36,684 nucleotides of DNA from Legionellaceae bacterium (GCA_029210265.1 JARGNP010000022.1:1-36684); one strand, 5' to 3'. Shown: positions 18,427 through 28,635, counted from the first letter of the stretch. Numbers and translations: made by a program. Notes: generated by a model not told the origin, from the sequence alone.

Positions 18427-19026
18427 TTATATAGCTCCCATCAAATAAACGACTGAAAAAACAAAAATCCAAACAATATCCAAGAAATGCCAAAACAAAC
18501 CTAGACACGTAAGTTTTGTTTTTGTTTCAGGTGTAATGCCATGCTTATTAATTTGGAATATAACCGATAACATCCAAATAAGCCCTGCAGTGACGTGCAG
18601 TCCGTGCGTGCCGACCAACGTAAAGAAGGATGACAAAAAGGCGCTTGTGGCCCATGTATGCCCTTCTATATACAGATGATGAAACTCATGCATCTCCATG
18701 GCAATAAAGCACAGTCCCAAAATAAACGTCACCCACATCCAGCGCGTCACAATGGCCGTATTATTACGGCTGTTGCGTGCAAGCATTGCCAGGCCGAACG
18801 TAAAGCTACTCGTCAAGAGCATCATGGTCTCAACCAACACAAACGGCAAGCTAAACAATTCTTTAGCGTGCGGTCCACCAAACGTATGTGTATGGAACAC
18901 GGCATACACTGCAAATAACGTCGCAAATAAGAGACAGTCCGTCATAATGTACATCCAAAAACCGAATACATTTTTAGAGCCGTCAAAATGATGCGCGTGC
19001 GCTTCTTTTGTTAATGTCTGATTCAT
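18427..19026 (-). CDS. cyoC: Cytochrome bo3 ubiquinol oxidase subunit III CyoC
   Basis: A haem-copper oxidase subunit III of 199 residues with five membrane helices. [32 protein letters not shown]-like and [43 protein letters not shown] are characteristic, as is [19 protein letters not shown]. The quinol-oxidase type of subunit III is shorter than CoxC because it lacks the first two helices. The start overlaps the cyoB stop as ATGA. Confidence 0.95.
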   Translation of the reverse strand: MNQTLTKEAHAHHFDGSKNVFGFWMYIMTDCLLFATLFAVYAVFHTHTFGGPHAKELFSLPFVLVETMMLLTSSFTFGLAMLARNSRNNTAIVTRWMWVTFILGLCFIAMEMHEFHHLYIEGHTWATSAFLSSFFTLVGTHGLHVTAGLIWMLSVIFQINKHGITPETKTKLTCLGLFWHFLDIVWIFVFSVVYLMGAI

Positions 19027-21062
19027 GATTTCACTCTCAAAAGACCTTGTTTATATTTCATTTCCGTTGCTTCAACATCAGATGCTTTCACATAATAATC
19101 CGTGTCGTAATCAAGCGATCGGATTATCAATGTAGCAATCATTGCTGTCAATCCGACGGTAGCAAGCCACCAGATATGCCATACCATGGCAAAACCAAAG
19201 ATAAAAGAAAATATACCGATAATAAAGCCGACAGACGTATCTTTTGGCATATGAATATCTTGGTACACCGTTTTCTCTGTTTTCGGTTTGCCTTGAATAT
19301 CTAAACCTTTTTCTTTTTGATCCCAAAAAGCATCAATACTTGTTACAACAGGTGTATGCGCAAAGTTATAGAACGGCGCAGGTGAAGACATCGCCCATTC
19401 AAGCGTACGGCCATTCCATGGATCACCGGTTACATCAAGATAACCCTCTTTGTTTTTATTTTTAAGGCTTACAATAATTTGAAGCACTTGAAAAACAACA
19501 CCCAGAGCAATAATTCCTGCACCAATTGCTGCAGTAATTAAAAACGGTTGGAATCCTGTGGCAGCATCATAATGATACATACGACGCGTCATGCCCAAAC
19601 CACCAACGATATAAATCGGAACAAATGCTACGAAGAACCCAACAAGCCAGCACCAAAAAGCACATTTACCTAGTTTCTCATTCAATCTGAAACCAAACAG
19701 CTTAGGACACCAGTATGTCAGCCCAGCAAAATATCCAAAAACAACACCACCAATAATCGTGTTATGAAAATGGGCAACTAAAAACGAGCTATTATGTGCT
19801 TGGAAATCGATTCCAGGAATCGCCAACATCACACCTGTCATACCACCTATAGTAAACGTCACAAAAAAGCCCATGAGCCAATACATGGGTGACGTAAACG
19901 TAATGCGACCTCGACACATGGTAAACAACCAATTGAAGACCTTCACACCCGTAGGTATGGAAATAATCATGGTTAGAATCCCAAACACAGCGTTCACATT
20001 AGCCCCAGCCCCCATCGTAAAGAAGTGGTGAGCCCAAACAATAAACGACAAGAACGTAATCGCTACGGTCGCCCATACCATGGTTGCATAACCAAACAAT
20101 GGCTTTTTAGAAAACGTTGCAACAATTTCAGAGTACACACCAAAAGCTGGCAGAACTAAAATATAAACTTCGGGGTGTCCCCAAATCCAAATCAAATTAA
20201 CATACATCATTTGATCGCCACCGAAGCTGGTGGTGAAAAAATGCATATCCATATAACGGTCTAAACCAAGTAACGCTAAGCTTACGGTTAACACCGGGAA
20301 AACTAGCATCACTAAAATAGATGAGCATAAAGCTGTCCATGTAAAAATAGGCATCTTCATTAAGTTCATGCCAGGGCAGCGCATCTTAATGATTGTCACG
20401 AAAAAGTTTATTCCAGACAGTAAAGAACCAACACCCGAGATTTGAATCGCCCAAATATAATAATCCATACCAACCGATGGACTGTAAGCAAGCTCGGAGA
20501 ATGGCGGATATGCGAGCCAACCTGCATGAGCAAAATCACCAATCAACAAAGATACATTGGCAAGCAAAGCACCTGCAACAAATAGCCAGAAACTCACCGA
20601 GTTCATCATCGGAAACGCGACATCGCGAGCTCCAATTTGTAACGGCACAAGCAAGTTAAACAAGGCAAACATAAGTGGCATCGCGACAAAGAAGATCATG
20701 ATTACGCCATGAGCTGTAAAGATCTGGTCGAAATGCTCAGGAATAAGATAACCGGTCGATGCCCCCGAAGAGAGCGCTTGTTGGATCCGCATCATCACCG
20801 CATCTGAAAATCCCCTGAACAACATCACAAGAGCAACAATCAGGTACATGGCGGCAATACGCTTATGATCGACTGTTACGACCCATTCCTTCCAGAGATA
20901 GGTCCACTTTTTGAAATAGGTGATTCCTCCAACAACGGCAACACCCGCCAACACGATAAACGCCAACATCGTGAAAATAATAATCTGCTGGCTCACCGGC
21001 TCATACAGATAAGGAAAAACTTCCTTAAGACTGCTTAACTTACCTATTAATGCATATAACAT
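19023..21062 (-). CDS. cyoB: Cytochrome bo3 ubiquinol oxidase subunit I CyoB
   Basis: The catalytic subunit, 679 residues (E. coli 663), with about 15 membrane helices carrying haem b, haem o3 and CuB. It reduces O2 and pumps protons. Key blocks are [14 protein letters not shown], the D-channel entry [37 protein letters not shown] with the channel Glu and CuB His, HHFFTMGAG, the K-channel block [10 protein letters not shown], and [19 protein letters not shown]. The ribosome site AAAGGAAAGTTAC precedes the ATG. It lies 34 bases behind cyoA. Confidence 0.96.
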   Translation of the reverse strand: MLYALIGKLSSLKEVFPYLYEPVSQQIIIFTMLAFIVLAGVAVVGGITYFKKWTYLWKEWVVTVDHKRIAAMYLIVALVMLFRGFSDAVMMRIQQALSSGASTGYLIPEHFDQIFTAHGVIMIFFVAMPLMFALFNLLVPLQIGARDVAFPMMNSVSFWLFVAGALLANVSLLIGDFAHAGWLAYPPFSELAYSPSVGMDYYIWAIQISGVGSLLSGINFFVTIIKMRCPGMNLMKMPIFTWTALCSSILVMLVFPVLTVSLALLGLDRYMDMHFFTTSFGGDQMMYVNLIWIWGHPEVYILVLPAFGVYSEIVATFSKKPLFGYATMVWATVAITFLSFIVWAHHFFTMGAGANVNAVFGILTMIISIPTGVKVFNWLFTMCRGRITFTSPMYWLMGFFVTFTIGGMTGVMLAIPGIDFQAHNSSFLVAHFHNTIIGGVVFGYFAGLTYWCPKLFGFRLNEKLGKCAFWCWLVGFFVAFVPIYIVGGLGMTRRMYHYDAATGFQPFLITAAIGAGIIALGVVFQVLQIIVSLKNKNKEGYLDVTGDPWNGRTLEWAMSSPAPFYNFAHTPVVTSIDAFWDQKEKGLDIQGKPKTEKTVYQDIHMPKDTSVGFIIGIFSFIFGFAMVWHIWWLATVGLTAMIATLIIRSLDYDTDYYVKASDVEATEMKYKQGLLRVKS

Positions 21063-21096
21063 GTAACTTTCCTTTTGTTAAGATTTACGCTCGTTC

Positions 21097-21999
21097 TTAA
21101 TCTTGCTTGCTAGGCATCATATAATGCATGACAATTTCATCAAACAATCCATCATCAACACGACCAAAGTAATGAACAGGATCATCGATTGATTTAGCCA
21201 TCAACTGATCCCAAAAGATAGTCGATGTCAGTTGATCTGGCTGTGCTTTAACGGATTTCACCCACTCATCAAATTGCTCAGGAGATGTGACGTCTGTATC
21301 AAAATGCATGCCCGAAAAACCAATACCTGTGTAGTTCGTTGCAAGTCCGCGATAAACCCCAGGAACATCAGCCATCAAATGCAATTGAGTTGTCATACCG
21401 GTCATTGCATAGATTTGCCCACCCAGCTGAGGAATAATAAATGAGTTCATCGGAGATGCCGCAGTTATTTTAAAGTTAACCGGGGTACCTACAGGTAATT
21501 TAAGATAATTAACCGTTGCTATTTTTTGTTCCGGGTAAATAAATAACCATTTCCAATCCAACGACACAACTTCAATGGTTACAGGCTTGGTTTTAGATTC
21601 TATTGGCTTGTAAGGATCTAAACTATGCGAGGTATACCACGTAATTGTTCCCAAAATTAGAATCACAATAATAGGAATCCCCCACCAGATGATTTCTAAC
21701 AACGTGCTGTGTGTCCACTCAGGGGTATATTTAGCATTATTTCCTTCGCGATACCGCCAAGCAAACCAAAGGGCCATGAAAATAACAGGGATGATTACGA
21801 GCAACATGATGCCCGCCGAAAGCATGATTAATTTTAATTCTTCTGTCGCAATGATGCCCTTAGGCGCTAGTGCCCCAGAATCACACCCACCTAGAAGAAG
21901 CAACATCACAGAAATCATAACGGCAGTCACAGGCCGAAGCATTCGCTTACACGCGACGCCTGATAGTAAATCAGATATTAATTTGGTTGTTTTTATCAT
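21097..21999 (-). CDS. cyoA: Cytochrome bo3 ubiquinol oxidase subunit II CyoA
   Basis: A 300-residue lipoprotein subunit II. Its lipobox LLLLGGC lies at about residues 34-40, and two membrane helices follow. It lacks the CuA cysteines, as expected for a quinol oxidase. VVSLDWKWLFIYPEQKIATVN, SPMNSFIIPQLGGQIYAMTGM and NYTGIGFSGMHFDTDV match CyoA. The start at 21999 gives a long N-terminal stretch before the lipobox; an internal ATG (residue 20, MLRPVTAV) gives a more typical signal peptide and may be the true start. AAAGGA and AAGG lie upstream of the outer ATG. It is the first gene of cyoABCD. Confidence 0.94.
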   Translation of the reverse strand: MIKTTKLISDLLSGVACKRMLRPVTAVMISVMLLLLGGCDSGALAPKGIIATEELKLIMLSAGIMLLVIIPVIFMALWFAWRYREGNNAKYTPEWTHSTLLEIIWWGIPIIVILILGTITWYTSHSLDPYKPIESKTKPVTIEVVSLDWKWLFIYPEQKIATVNYLKLPVGTPVNFKITAASPMNSFIIPQLGGQIYAMTGMTTQLHLMADVPGVYRGLATNYTGIGFSGMHFDTDVTSPEQFDEWVKSVKAQPDQLTSTIFWDQLMAKSIDDPVHYFGRVDDGLFDEIVMHYMMPSKQD

Positions 22000-22340
22000 A
22001 CCTTCGGTATCCTTTTTTTACACGGATCAAGACAATAATTAGCATTGAATATTTTACATGATTCCTACAAAAACAACAGGCCATGCACAAAAAATAATAC
22101 AATAATTATGAGATATATTGAGATATATTTGATGTTTACATGTTTTGATGCTTAAGATGGTATTAAATAAGAGATATAAGAGAGTATAAAAGAAAGGGCC
22201 AATCAGTGTGTCGCCAATTGACCCAGTGGAATGACACATAGCAAGTCCAACCTCGCGATTGAAATATCGCACAGCTTAAGCACCGCTGTCAATGTGTTTT
22301 ATGTGTTTTAAATGTTTAATTGCTTAAATATGGAGTTTTT
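22000..22340. other. AT-rich intergenic region upstream of cyoA
   Basis: About 340 bases between two divergent genes. It holds a tandem GAGATATATT pair (22101-22120), the near-repeats ATGTGTTTTATGTGTTTTAAATG at about 22292-22313, and an inverted GTGTC/GACAC pair around 22208-22236. These are candidate regulatory sites for cyoA or the hydrolase gene, but none matches a binding site I can name. A 72-codon frame on the minus strand is not convincing as a gene. Confidence 0.4.
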
Positions 22341-23126
22341 ATGATAAATCGAGATGATTTTCATTACATGTGGCGCGGAAAACCAACACGACCACTGCCT
22401 AAATCAGAAATAAACCGCCTCGATCCGGTTCATATTTACGGTAATAAACACGGGCGTGCACTGCTTTTACTTCACGGTTTTTCATCATCACCAGCCATGT
22501 ATCGTGCCATGATACCTGCCTTAGACAATTATGATGCCTTGGTATGCCCAGCCCTACCAGGACACGGTAAGAACCTAGCAGCCTTTACCAGTGTTAACGC
22601 CGACGAATGGGTAACTGCTGCAGAAACGGCATGCGAGGCGCTTATAAAACAATACGAAACGGTCGATGTGGTGGGTTTATCGCTCGGGGGTCTGCTGGCC
22701 TATCATCTTGCCAACACCTATCCGATTAACCACCTTTATCTTTTAGCTCCAGCTTTCAAACTAACGTTTAGTCTAAAAGGCGCGACACTACTTGCGCGTG
22801 TGCTCCATGCCTGCGGCTTAAAGCATATAACAAATCGCGCAGGTAACTTATATACAAAAACACATGATGAGTTAACTTACCGAAAACTACCTGTCCGCAC
22901 AATTATTGAGTTATTTGGATTAATTCAACAACATAAGCTCACGTCTCTGTCTTGTCCTATTGATTTATTTTTGGGAAGGCATGATGACGTTGTTGACTCC
23001 GCTTTCATCGCGAAGCAATTTGAATCCAATCCAAACTGTACAACACATTGGCTTGAGAACTCAGCACATGCTTTGCCTTTGGATGGTGATCTTACAGAAA
23101 TAATTACGTGTATTAACCATCAATGA
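22341..23126 (+). CDS. Alpha/beta hydrolase (esterase/monoacylglycerol-lipase type)
   Basis: A 261-residue serine hydrolase. ALLLLHGFSSSPAMYRAM carries the oxyanion HG, and the nucleophile is Ser114 in VVGLSLGGLLA. The acid is an Asp in FLGRHDDVVD and the base is the His in ENSAHALPLDGD. This arrangement fits the small carboxylesterases and monoacylglycerol lipases. The substrate is unknown. The ATG at 22341 is chosen because GGAG lies six bases upstream; the open frame continues only to a TTG. No signal peptide is seen. It lies between the two oxidase operons and overlaps the convergent DUF2807-like gene by seven bases. Confidence 0.85.
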   Translation: MINRDDFHYMWRGKPTRPLPKSEINRLDPVHIYGNKHGRALLLLHGFSSSPAMYRAMIPALDNYDALVCPALPGHGKNLAAFTSVNADEWVTAAETACEALIKQYETVDVVGLSLGGLLAYHLANTYPINHLYLLAPAFKLTFSLKGATLLARVLHACGLKHITNRAGNLYTKTHDELTYRKLPVRTIIELFGLIQQHKLTSLSCPIDLFLGRHDDVVDSAFIAKQFESNPNCTTHWLENSAHALPLDGDLTEIITCINHQ

Positions 23127-24103
23127 TCATACATCTGGCCCGGTTGTATTAGCTGCAACTCTTCCGAGCGCATGTCTAATACAGCAGCGTCACCTTCCAT
23201 ATAATCCGTGCGACGTGCCGGGCGATTGTAATAATAAATATCACTTGCGCCCTGTGCTAACGTATGTTGATCATTAACGGTAGAAATTTCTGCAACCGCT
23301 TCACCATTCGTTTTTATAAACGTTTCTTTCGCCCGTAAATAATGTCCATCAAAACGTGTTTTTCCTGAGAAACAACCATCAAGCAATTCAACCGAGCCTG
23401 CCAACGATAGACGTGTTGACCCGATTGAGCGAACCACGACTCGCCCACCTTTGACCCAATAGAAATTTAACCAACCATCTCCCTCAGTATAAAGATGCCG
23501 CAGATTTGCCTCGCCTCGCAAAATCACATGGGGGCTTCCGGCTAATTTCACATTCAAATTAGGACTATTGATCCCAGAAATATTCGTGTTGCCTTGGCCT
23601 TGAAGTACTAAATAACGCAAACCAATACGCCCACTCCACGTTGAATTCTTCGTATTATCAATCGAGATATCCAGTGGGCTCGCATGAATTTTGTGTGCTG
23701 TGATTACACCTTGCCCTTGATAAGCAAAACGATGGAAGTTAGGTATATTAATATCTAAATCAGCAGATCCCATACGTAAGCGCGGCTTACTACGAAAACG
23801 CTCACGCTTTTCATAAATCTTAACGTATAAAACATGTCGTTTAACATACGTTTGGATACGCACGAGATCCATCACATCACCTCGTACTTTGAGACCAGGC
23901 TTATGTTTTTTATTGGTATGCAAACGTACATTAAATGGCCCGTCGATATGCACTTGCGTAAACGAAGGAACCTCACGAATTTCTTCTTTGATCTGAATGG
24001 GCGGTGGCGGCGAACGTAACGATGACGACGGCATAGCAACGGACGGAAGATAACTTCCGACAAGCCAGATGCAACACATCAACGAAATGTAACGCGCCAA
24101 CAT
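23120..24103 (-). CDS. Exported protein with DUF2807-like beta-helix domain
   Basis: A 327-residue protein with a cleavable signal peptide (about residues 1-23, ending near PSVA). The Pro-rich linker SPPPPIQIKEE leads into the pattern FTQVHIDGPFNVRLHTNKK...LKVRGDV that opens the DUF2807 (head GIN) domain. It is followed by repeated short strands such as LVLQGQGNTNISGI, LNVKLAGSPHVILRGEA and VVVRSIGSTRLSLAG, which should stack as a right-handed beta-solenoid. Such proteins are periplasmic or surface-located with unknown function. AAGGGTG precedes the ATG by eight bases. It stands alone, between two plus-strand genes. Confidence 0.8.
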   Translation of the reverse strand: MLARYISLMCCIWLVGSYLPSVAMPSSSLRSPPPPIQIKEEIREVPSFTQVHIDGPFNVRLHTNKKHKPGLKVRGDVMDLVRIQTYVKRHVLYVKIYEKRERFRSKPRLRMGSADLDINIPNFHRFAYQGQGVITAHKIHASPLDISIDNTKNSTWSGRIGLRYLVLQGQGNTNISGINSPNLNVKLAGSPHVILRGEANLRHLYTEGDGWLNFYWVKGGRVVVRSIGSTRLSLAGSVELLDGCFSGKTRFDGHYLRAKETFIKTNGEAVAEISTVNDQHTLAQGASDIYYYNRPARRTDYMEGDAAVLDMRSEELQLIQPGQMYDH

Positions 24104-24204
24104 AAATAATCACCCTTAGAAGTAGATTCATCTAACATAGAGGAAGTAACCGCCAAGCGCAAGCAAATTGAACATGTAATCCACTGGTAGAAGTTCGCTG
24201 TCGC

Positions 24205-24213
24205 TGCTATGAT
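24205..24213 (+). promoter_or_regulatory. Candidate extended -10 promoter of the cytochrome c oxidase operon
   Basis: TGC followed directly by TATGAT (24208-24213) is an extended -10 element about 50 bases before the cytochrome c gene. The -35 region is poor, as is usual for this promoter type. Confidence 0.5.
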
Positions 24214-24263
24214 CACGGCTTAAAACTTTTTTTCATTATTCAACATAAAGAAGGACGCATGCT

Positions 24264-25802
24264 ATGGCATGGATCAAAGCTACCTCTATAATAAAAAAAA
24301 ATCTATGCCTTTTGTTATTTATAATCACAGCATGTGCTCTTCAAGCACCTTTGCATGCAGCTGAATCCAAGCTGATTGACGGCTATTATGCCAAATACCC
24401 GCCAACAACACCCACGGAAGGTGTAAAAGCCGAGCAGATTAAGCACGGTGAATATCTGGCAAAAATGGGTGATTGCCTAGCCTGCCATACCGACGTAGCA
24501 AACGGCGGTAAAGCTTTTGCCGGCGGTCTTAGCATTGCAACACCATTCGGTACTTTTTATAGCCCAAACATCACACCAGATATAGAAACAGGCATAGGTT
24601 CATGGTCCAAAGCTGACTTTATTCGGGCACTTAAAGAAGGACGCAATCCTAAAGGACAAAACTACTTTCCTGTTTTTCCCTTTGCTTATTTTGCTAATAT
24701 TTCGGATGAAGACGCAGGTGATTTATATACCTATTTTATGAGTATTCCTGCCGTCGAACGCAAAAACACCCCGCTTCCCTTTCCATTTAATATTCCTGGC
24801 TCACGCCTTTCTCTATGGGGTTGGAAAATGCTCTTTTTCTACCCGGAATCACGTCTAAAAGAAGATCCCAAGCAATCTTCCGAATGGAACCGTGGACGCT
24901 ATATCGTCGATGGACCCGGTCATTGCAGCATGTGTCACACGCCACTAAATCCATTAGGTGCACCTAAAAAGCAATATTATTTAACCGGTGGCTTTATCGA
25001 TGGTTACTGGGCACCTAATATTACAAAATTAGGCCTTGAAACAGCGACCGACCAAGATCTTATTGATGTCTTTGTTAAAGGCGAACTGATTAACCATGCA
25101 GGTCCTGTTGCAGGCCCTATGGCTGAAGTTAATCATAACAGCTTGAGCTACCTAACCCGAGAAGATCATCTCGCCATGGCAACCTACCTAAGAACGGTTA
25201 CCAGTGAGGAGCCTCTTGGCCTTCCTCCATCCGATGCCCCACCTAGTCTTGAGCGAGGGCGCGAAGTTTATCTAAAAGCATGTACTGTTTGTCATCAAAA
25301 CGGTGAAATGACAGCTCCTCGTATTGGCAAGGGTGCCAACTGGACCATGCGACTAAAAGATGGCGGCCTAACCGCACTTTATAAAAATGCGATCAACGGC
25401 TATAACAGCATGCCTCCTAAAGGCGCATGCGTGACCTGCTCCGAAAACGATATTATGTCTGCCGTCGATTATTTGTTAAACGAATCACTCTCGCGTTCTC
25501 AATGGCTCGATGTGAAAGCAAATCAACTTGAACCCGCACCCTTGACCGGAAAAACACTTTATGAGACAAAGTGCAGCGTTTGCCATAATAATAACAATTC
25601 AGGAGCACCAAAACTCAAGGATGTGACCGCCTGGAAAAAAATCTCGGGTAAAAATCTTGATGTTCTTGTTCAAGAGACCATCAATAGCGAGCACCATCCT
25701 AAAAATGGAGCCTGCACCACATGCTCCACCGATGACATCATTCGTGCTGTCAAATACATGCTCAGCGAATCCCAATCCGAAGGGAACTACAAGCTGTGGT
25801 AA
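24264..25802 (+). CDS. Four-haem cytochrome c fusion protein
   Basis: An exported c-type cytochrome of 512 residues, the first gene of the cox operon. The signal peptide ends near residue 32 (PLHA). Four CxxCH haem sites are visible: CLACH 71-75, CSMCH 221-225, CTVCH 340-344 and CSVCH 437-441. The first two belong to a diheme module like those of dehydrogenase-associated cytochromes. The last two lie in cytochrome c5-like domains, each with the c5-type disulfide loop CVTCS (389-393) or CTTCS (484-488). The axial-Met position is SMPPKGAC in the third domain but HHPKNGAC in the fourth. It probably carries electrons to the adjacent oxidase. AAGGA lies eight bases before the ATG. Confidence 0.85.
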   Translation: MAWIKATSIIKKNLCLLLFIITACALQAPLHAAESKLIDGYYAKYPPTTPTEGVKAEQIKHGEYLAKMGDCLACHTDVANGGKAFAGGLSIATPFGTFYSPNITPDIETGIGSWSKADFIRALKEGRNPKGQNYFPVFPFAYFANISDEDAGDLYTYFMSIPAVERKNTPLPFPFNIPGSRLSLWGWKMLFFYPESRLKEDPKQSSEWNRGRYIVDGPGHCSMCHTPLNPLGAPKKQYYLTGGFIDGYWAPNITKLGLETATDQDLIDVFVKGELINHAGPVAGPMAEVNHNSLSYLTREDHLAMATYLRTVTSEEPLGLPPSDAPPSLERGREVYLKACTVCHQNGEMTAPRIGKGANWTMRLKDGGLTALYKNAINGYNSMPPKGACVTCSENDIMSAVDYLLNESLSRSQWLDVKANQLEPAPLTGKTLYETKCSVCHNNNNSGAPKLKDVTAWKKISGKNLDVLVQETINSEHHPKNGACTTCSTDDIIRAVKYMLSESQSEGNYKLW

Positions 25803-25837
25803 ACCATTATCCAATAGAAACAAAGAAAGGAACGGGG

Positions 25838-27025
25838 ATGTTAAAACGATTCAACACCGTTAAGAAATTAATATTAATTAGCCTCTTAACGCTGCTTGTA
25901 GGGCCTGTCAACGCTGGTATTGCACCGGACCAATGGCAAATGAACATGTACAAAGGTGTTACGCCTGTCAGTCAAGATATTTACTGGCTTCATATGGTTG
26001 CCATTTGGGTCTGTGCTGCGATTGGCGTCGTGGTTTTTGGGATCATGATTTACTCACTGATTCATCACCGCAAATCAAAAGGCTATAAGCCCGCCTCGTT
26101 TCACGATAACACCCGTCTTGAAATTCTTTGGTCCATTATTCCTTTTGTTATTTTGATAGGCCTGGCTATTCCTGCCACACATATATTAGCCCGCATGGAA
26201 GACAGCTCGGAGGCTGATATCACCATCAAAATTGTAGGGCATCAATGGAAATGGCAATATCAATACCTCGATCAAGGGATCAGCTATTTTAGTAATTTAT
26301 CCACGCCTTATGCGCAAATTAATAATCAACAAGAAAAAAATGCCTGGTATTTGCTTGAAGTCGACAAACCGCTTGTTCTACCTATTCATAAAAAAATTCG
26401 CTTTCTTGTGACATCAAACGATGTGATTCATTCTTGGTGGGTTCCGGAATTAGGCATTAAACGCGATGCTATACCAGGCTTTATGCATGAAACATGGGCA
26501 CGCATTGAAGAAGCCGGTACCTACCGTGGGCAATGTGCCGAGCTCTGCGGAGTCAACCATGCATTTATGCCCATTGTGGTCGAAGCAGTGAGCGATAAAG
26601 CCTTTAAACAATGGGTTGCCGAGCAATCAAATATGACTCCTGAAGAACCTAAAGTTATGACACGAAATGCGCTCATGACACTTGGCAAACAGAAGTATGA
26701 CATGTTGTGCTCAGCGTGCCACCAAGCGGACGGTACAGGAATTCCTCCTTTGTATCCTGCACTCAAAGGCAGTTCTATTGCTGTTGGTCATCCCATATCT
26801 AGGCACATTGATCTTATTTTAGATGGCGTCCCAGGCACCGCAATGCAAGCCTACCGAGAACAACTTACCAACGAAGAAATTGCTGCAATCGTTACATATG
26901 AACGCAATGCTTGGGGCAATAACACTGACGAAGACATACAACCCCATGATGTGGCACAAGCTCGAAAAGAACTTGAACGCCCAGCCATACGGGTGAAACA
27001 AGCACATGCCGGAGGTATACAATGA
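25838..27025 (+). CDS. coxB: Cytochrome c oxidase subunit II with fused cytochrome c domain (CoxB)
   Basis: A 395-residue subunit II. It has a signal peptide, two membrane helices (residues ~42-110), then a CuA domain with ligands in VIHSWWVPELGIKRDAIPG and the CAELCGVNHAFM motif. A C-terminal cytochrome c domain follows, with the haem site CSACH (MLCSACHQADGTGIPP) and a Met in GTAMQAY. This is the caa3-like arrangement in which the electron-entry cytochrome is part of the oxidase. The ATG at 25838 follows AAAGGA; the open frame extends 14 codons upstream without a better start. The stop overlaps coxA as ATGA. Confidence 0.94.
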   Translation: MLKRFNTVKKLILISLLTLLVGPVNAGIAPDQWQMNMYKGVTPVSQDIYWLHMVAIWVCAAIGVVVFGIMIYSLIHHRKSKGYKPASFHDNTRLEILWSIIPFVILIGLAIPATHILARMEDSSEADITIKIVGHQWKWQYQYLDQGISYFSNLSTPYAQINNQQEKNAWYLLEVDKPLVLPIHKKIRFLVTSNDVIHSWWVPELGIKRDAIPGFMHETWARIEEAGTYRGQCAELCGVNHAFMPIVVEAVSDKAFKQWVAEQSNMTPEEPKVMTRNALMTLGKQKYDMLCSACHQADGTGIPPLYPALKGSSIAVGHPISRHIDLILDGVPGTAMQAYREQLTNEEIAAIVTYERNAWGNNTDEDIQPHDVAQARKELERPAIRVKQAHAGGIQ

Positions 27026-28632
27026 GTCGTACGTTAGCACCTGAATCAGCCCATGATGATCACGATGATCATGGCCCACACCAATACAAAGGCATCATTG
27101 GCTTTATTAAACGTTGGGTGTTTACAACCAACCACAAAGATATCGGTACGCTCTATCTTTTGATAGCCCTGTTTAGTTTTTTCTTGGCCGGCGCCATGGC
27201 ATTATTGATTCGTGCTGAACTATTTCAACCGGGTCATCGCTTGGTTGATCCCAACTTATTTAACCAGCTAACCACGATGCACGGGCTTGTCATGCTCTTT
27301 GGTGTGATCATGCCGGCTTTTGTTGGTATGGCCAATTGGCAAATCCCAATGATGATTGGTGCGCCCGATATGGCTTTGCCAAGACTTAATAACTGGAGTT
27401 TTTGGATTCTTCCTTTTGCGTTTAGCTTGCTCTTATCCACCATGTTTCATGCAGGTGGCGGTCCAAATTTTGGCTGGACCATGTATGCACCGCTTTCAAC
27501 GCACTACGCCCCTCCCAGCACTGACTTTATGATCTTTTCGATTCATATGATGGGTATTTCATCCATTATGGGATCCATTAATATTATTGCAACCATCTTA
27601 AATTTACGCGCGCCAGGCATGACCATGATGAAGATGCCCATGTTCGTATGGACTTGGCTCATCACCGCGTTTTTATTAATCGCTATCATGCCCGTTTTAG
27701 CGGGAACCGTTACGATGATGCTTACAGATAGGCATTTTGGCACCAGTTTTTTTGAAGCCGCAGGCGGTGGCGATCCTATTTTATTCCAGCATCTTTTTTG
27801 GTTCTTTGGCCATCCCGAAGTTTATGTCTTAATTTTACCTGCCTTTGGCGTGATCTCCGAAGTCATTCCAACCTTTAGTCGCAAGCCACTCTTTGGTTAT
27901 CACTTTATGGTTTATGCGACCGTTAGCATTGCACTACTATCGTTTATTGTTTGGGTGCATCACATGTTCACAACCGGGGTTCCACTCGGTGCGGAGCTAT
28001 TTTTCATGTACACCACCATGCTGATTGCAGTACCAACCGGCGTTAAAGTCTTTAACTGGGTCAGCACCATGTTTCGAGGCGCGATGACGTTTGAAACCCC
28101 AATGCTATTTGCAGTGGCTTTTGTTTTTCTTTTCACCATAGGTGGCTTCACAGGAATCATGCTTGCTTTAGTCCCTGCTGATTTCCAATATCAAGATACT
28201 TATTTTGTTGTTGGACATTTTCATTATGTGCTGGTGCCTGGCGTTGTGTTTTCGCTCTTTGCAGGTGCCTATTACTGGCTTCCGAAATGGACCGGTCATA
28301 TGTACAACGAAACCCTAGGAAAATGGCACTTTTGGCTATCGGTTATTTCAGTCAATATTACATTTTTCCCGATGCACTTCTTAGGACTCGCGGGTATGCC
28401 ACGTCGAATTCCTGACTATGCACTTCAATTTACAAACTTTAACGTTGTGGTTACGGTGGGGGCATTTATTTTTGGTTTCTCACAATTACTCTTTCTCGTG
28501 AACCTCATTCATACCATTCGCAAAGGCAAGAAAGTGGATGCTCAGGTTTGGGAAGGCGCAACAACACTCGAGTGGACACTGCCGTCTCCTCCGCCTTACC
28601 ACACGTTTACAACACCGCCAACGATTAACTAA
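27022..28632 (+). CDS. coxA: Cytochrome c oxidase subunit I (CoxA)
   Basis: The catalytic haem-copper subunit of 536 residues and 12 helices. FTTNHKDIGTLYLL is the family start. The D-channel block is MIGAPDMALPRLNNWSFW. FFGHPEVYVLILPAFGVISEVIPTFSRK contains the A-type channel Glu and a CuB His, HHMFTTG supplies the other two CuB ligands, and [10 protein letters not shown] (here [10 protein letters not shown]) carries the K-channel Lys. HFHYVLVPGVVFSLFAG binds the haems. The N-terminus is His/Asp-rich (HDDHDDHGPH), which may bind metal. It is translationally coupled to coxB. Confidence 0.96.
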   Translation: MSRTLAPESAHDDHDDHGPHQYKGIIGFIKRWVFTTNHKDIGTLYLLIALFSFFLAGAMALLIRAELFQPGHRLVDPNLFNQLTTMHGLVMLFGVIMPAFVGMANWQIPMMIGAPDMALPRLNNWSFWILPFAFSLLLSTMFHAGGGPNFGWTMYAPLSTHYAPPSTDFMIFSIHMMGISSIMGSINIIATILNLRAPGMTMMKMPMFVWTWLITAFLLIAIMPVLAGTVTMMLTDRHFGTSFFEAAGGGDPILFQHLFWFFGHPEVYVLILPAFGVISEVIPTFSRKPLFGYHFMVYATVSIALLSFIVWVHHMFTTGVPLGAELFFMYTTMLIAVPTGVKVFNWVSTMFRGAMTFETPMLFAVAFVFLFTIGGFTGIMLALVPADFQYQDTYFVVGHFHYVLVPGVVFSLFAGAYYWLPKWTGHMYNETLGKWHFWLSVISVNITFFPMHFLGLAGMPRRIPDYALQFTNFNVVVTVGAFIFGFSQLLFLVNLIHTIRKGKKVDAQVWEGATTLEWTLPSPPPYHTFTTPPTIN

Positions 28633-28635
28633 GGT

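Noticed and set aside
22054-22272. 72-codon minus-strand open frame upstream of cyoA
   Set aside because: Low-complexity AT-rich sequence, no ribosome site, no family resemblance; it lies in an obvious control region.
24264-25802. Loss of the axial Met in the first haem domain (FPVFPF where some families have PAMPY)
   Set aside because: Phe at this position is, as far as I recall, common in related diheme cytochromes, so it is not evidence of an unusual haem.
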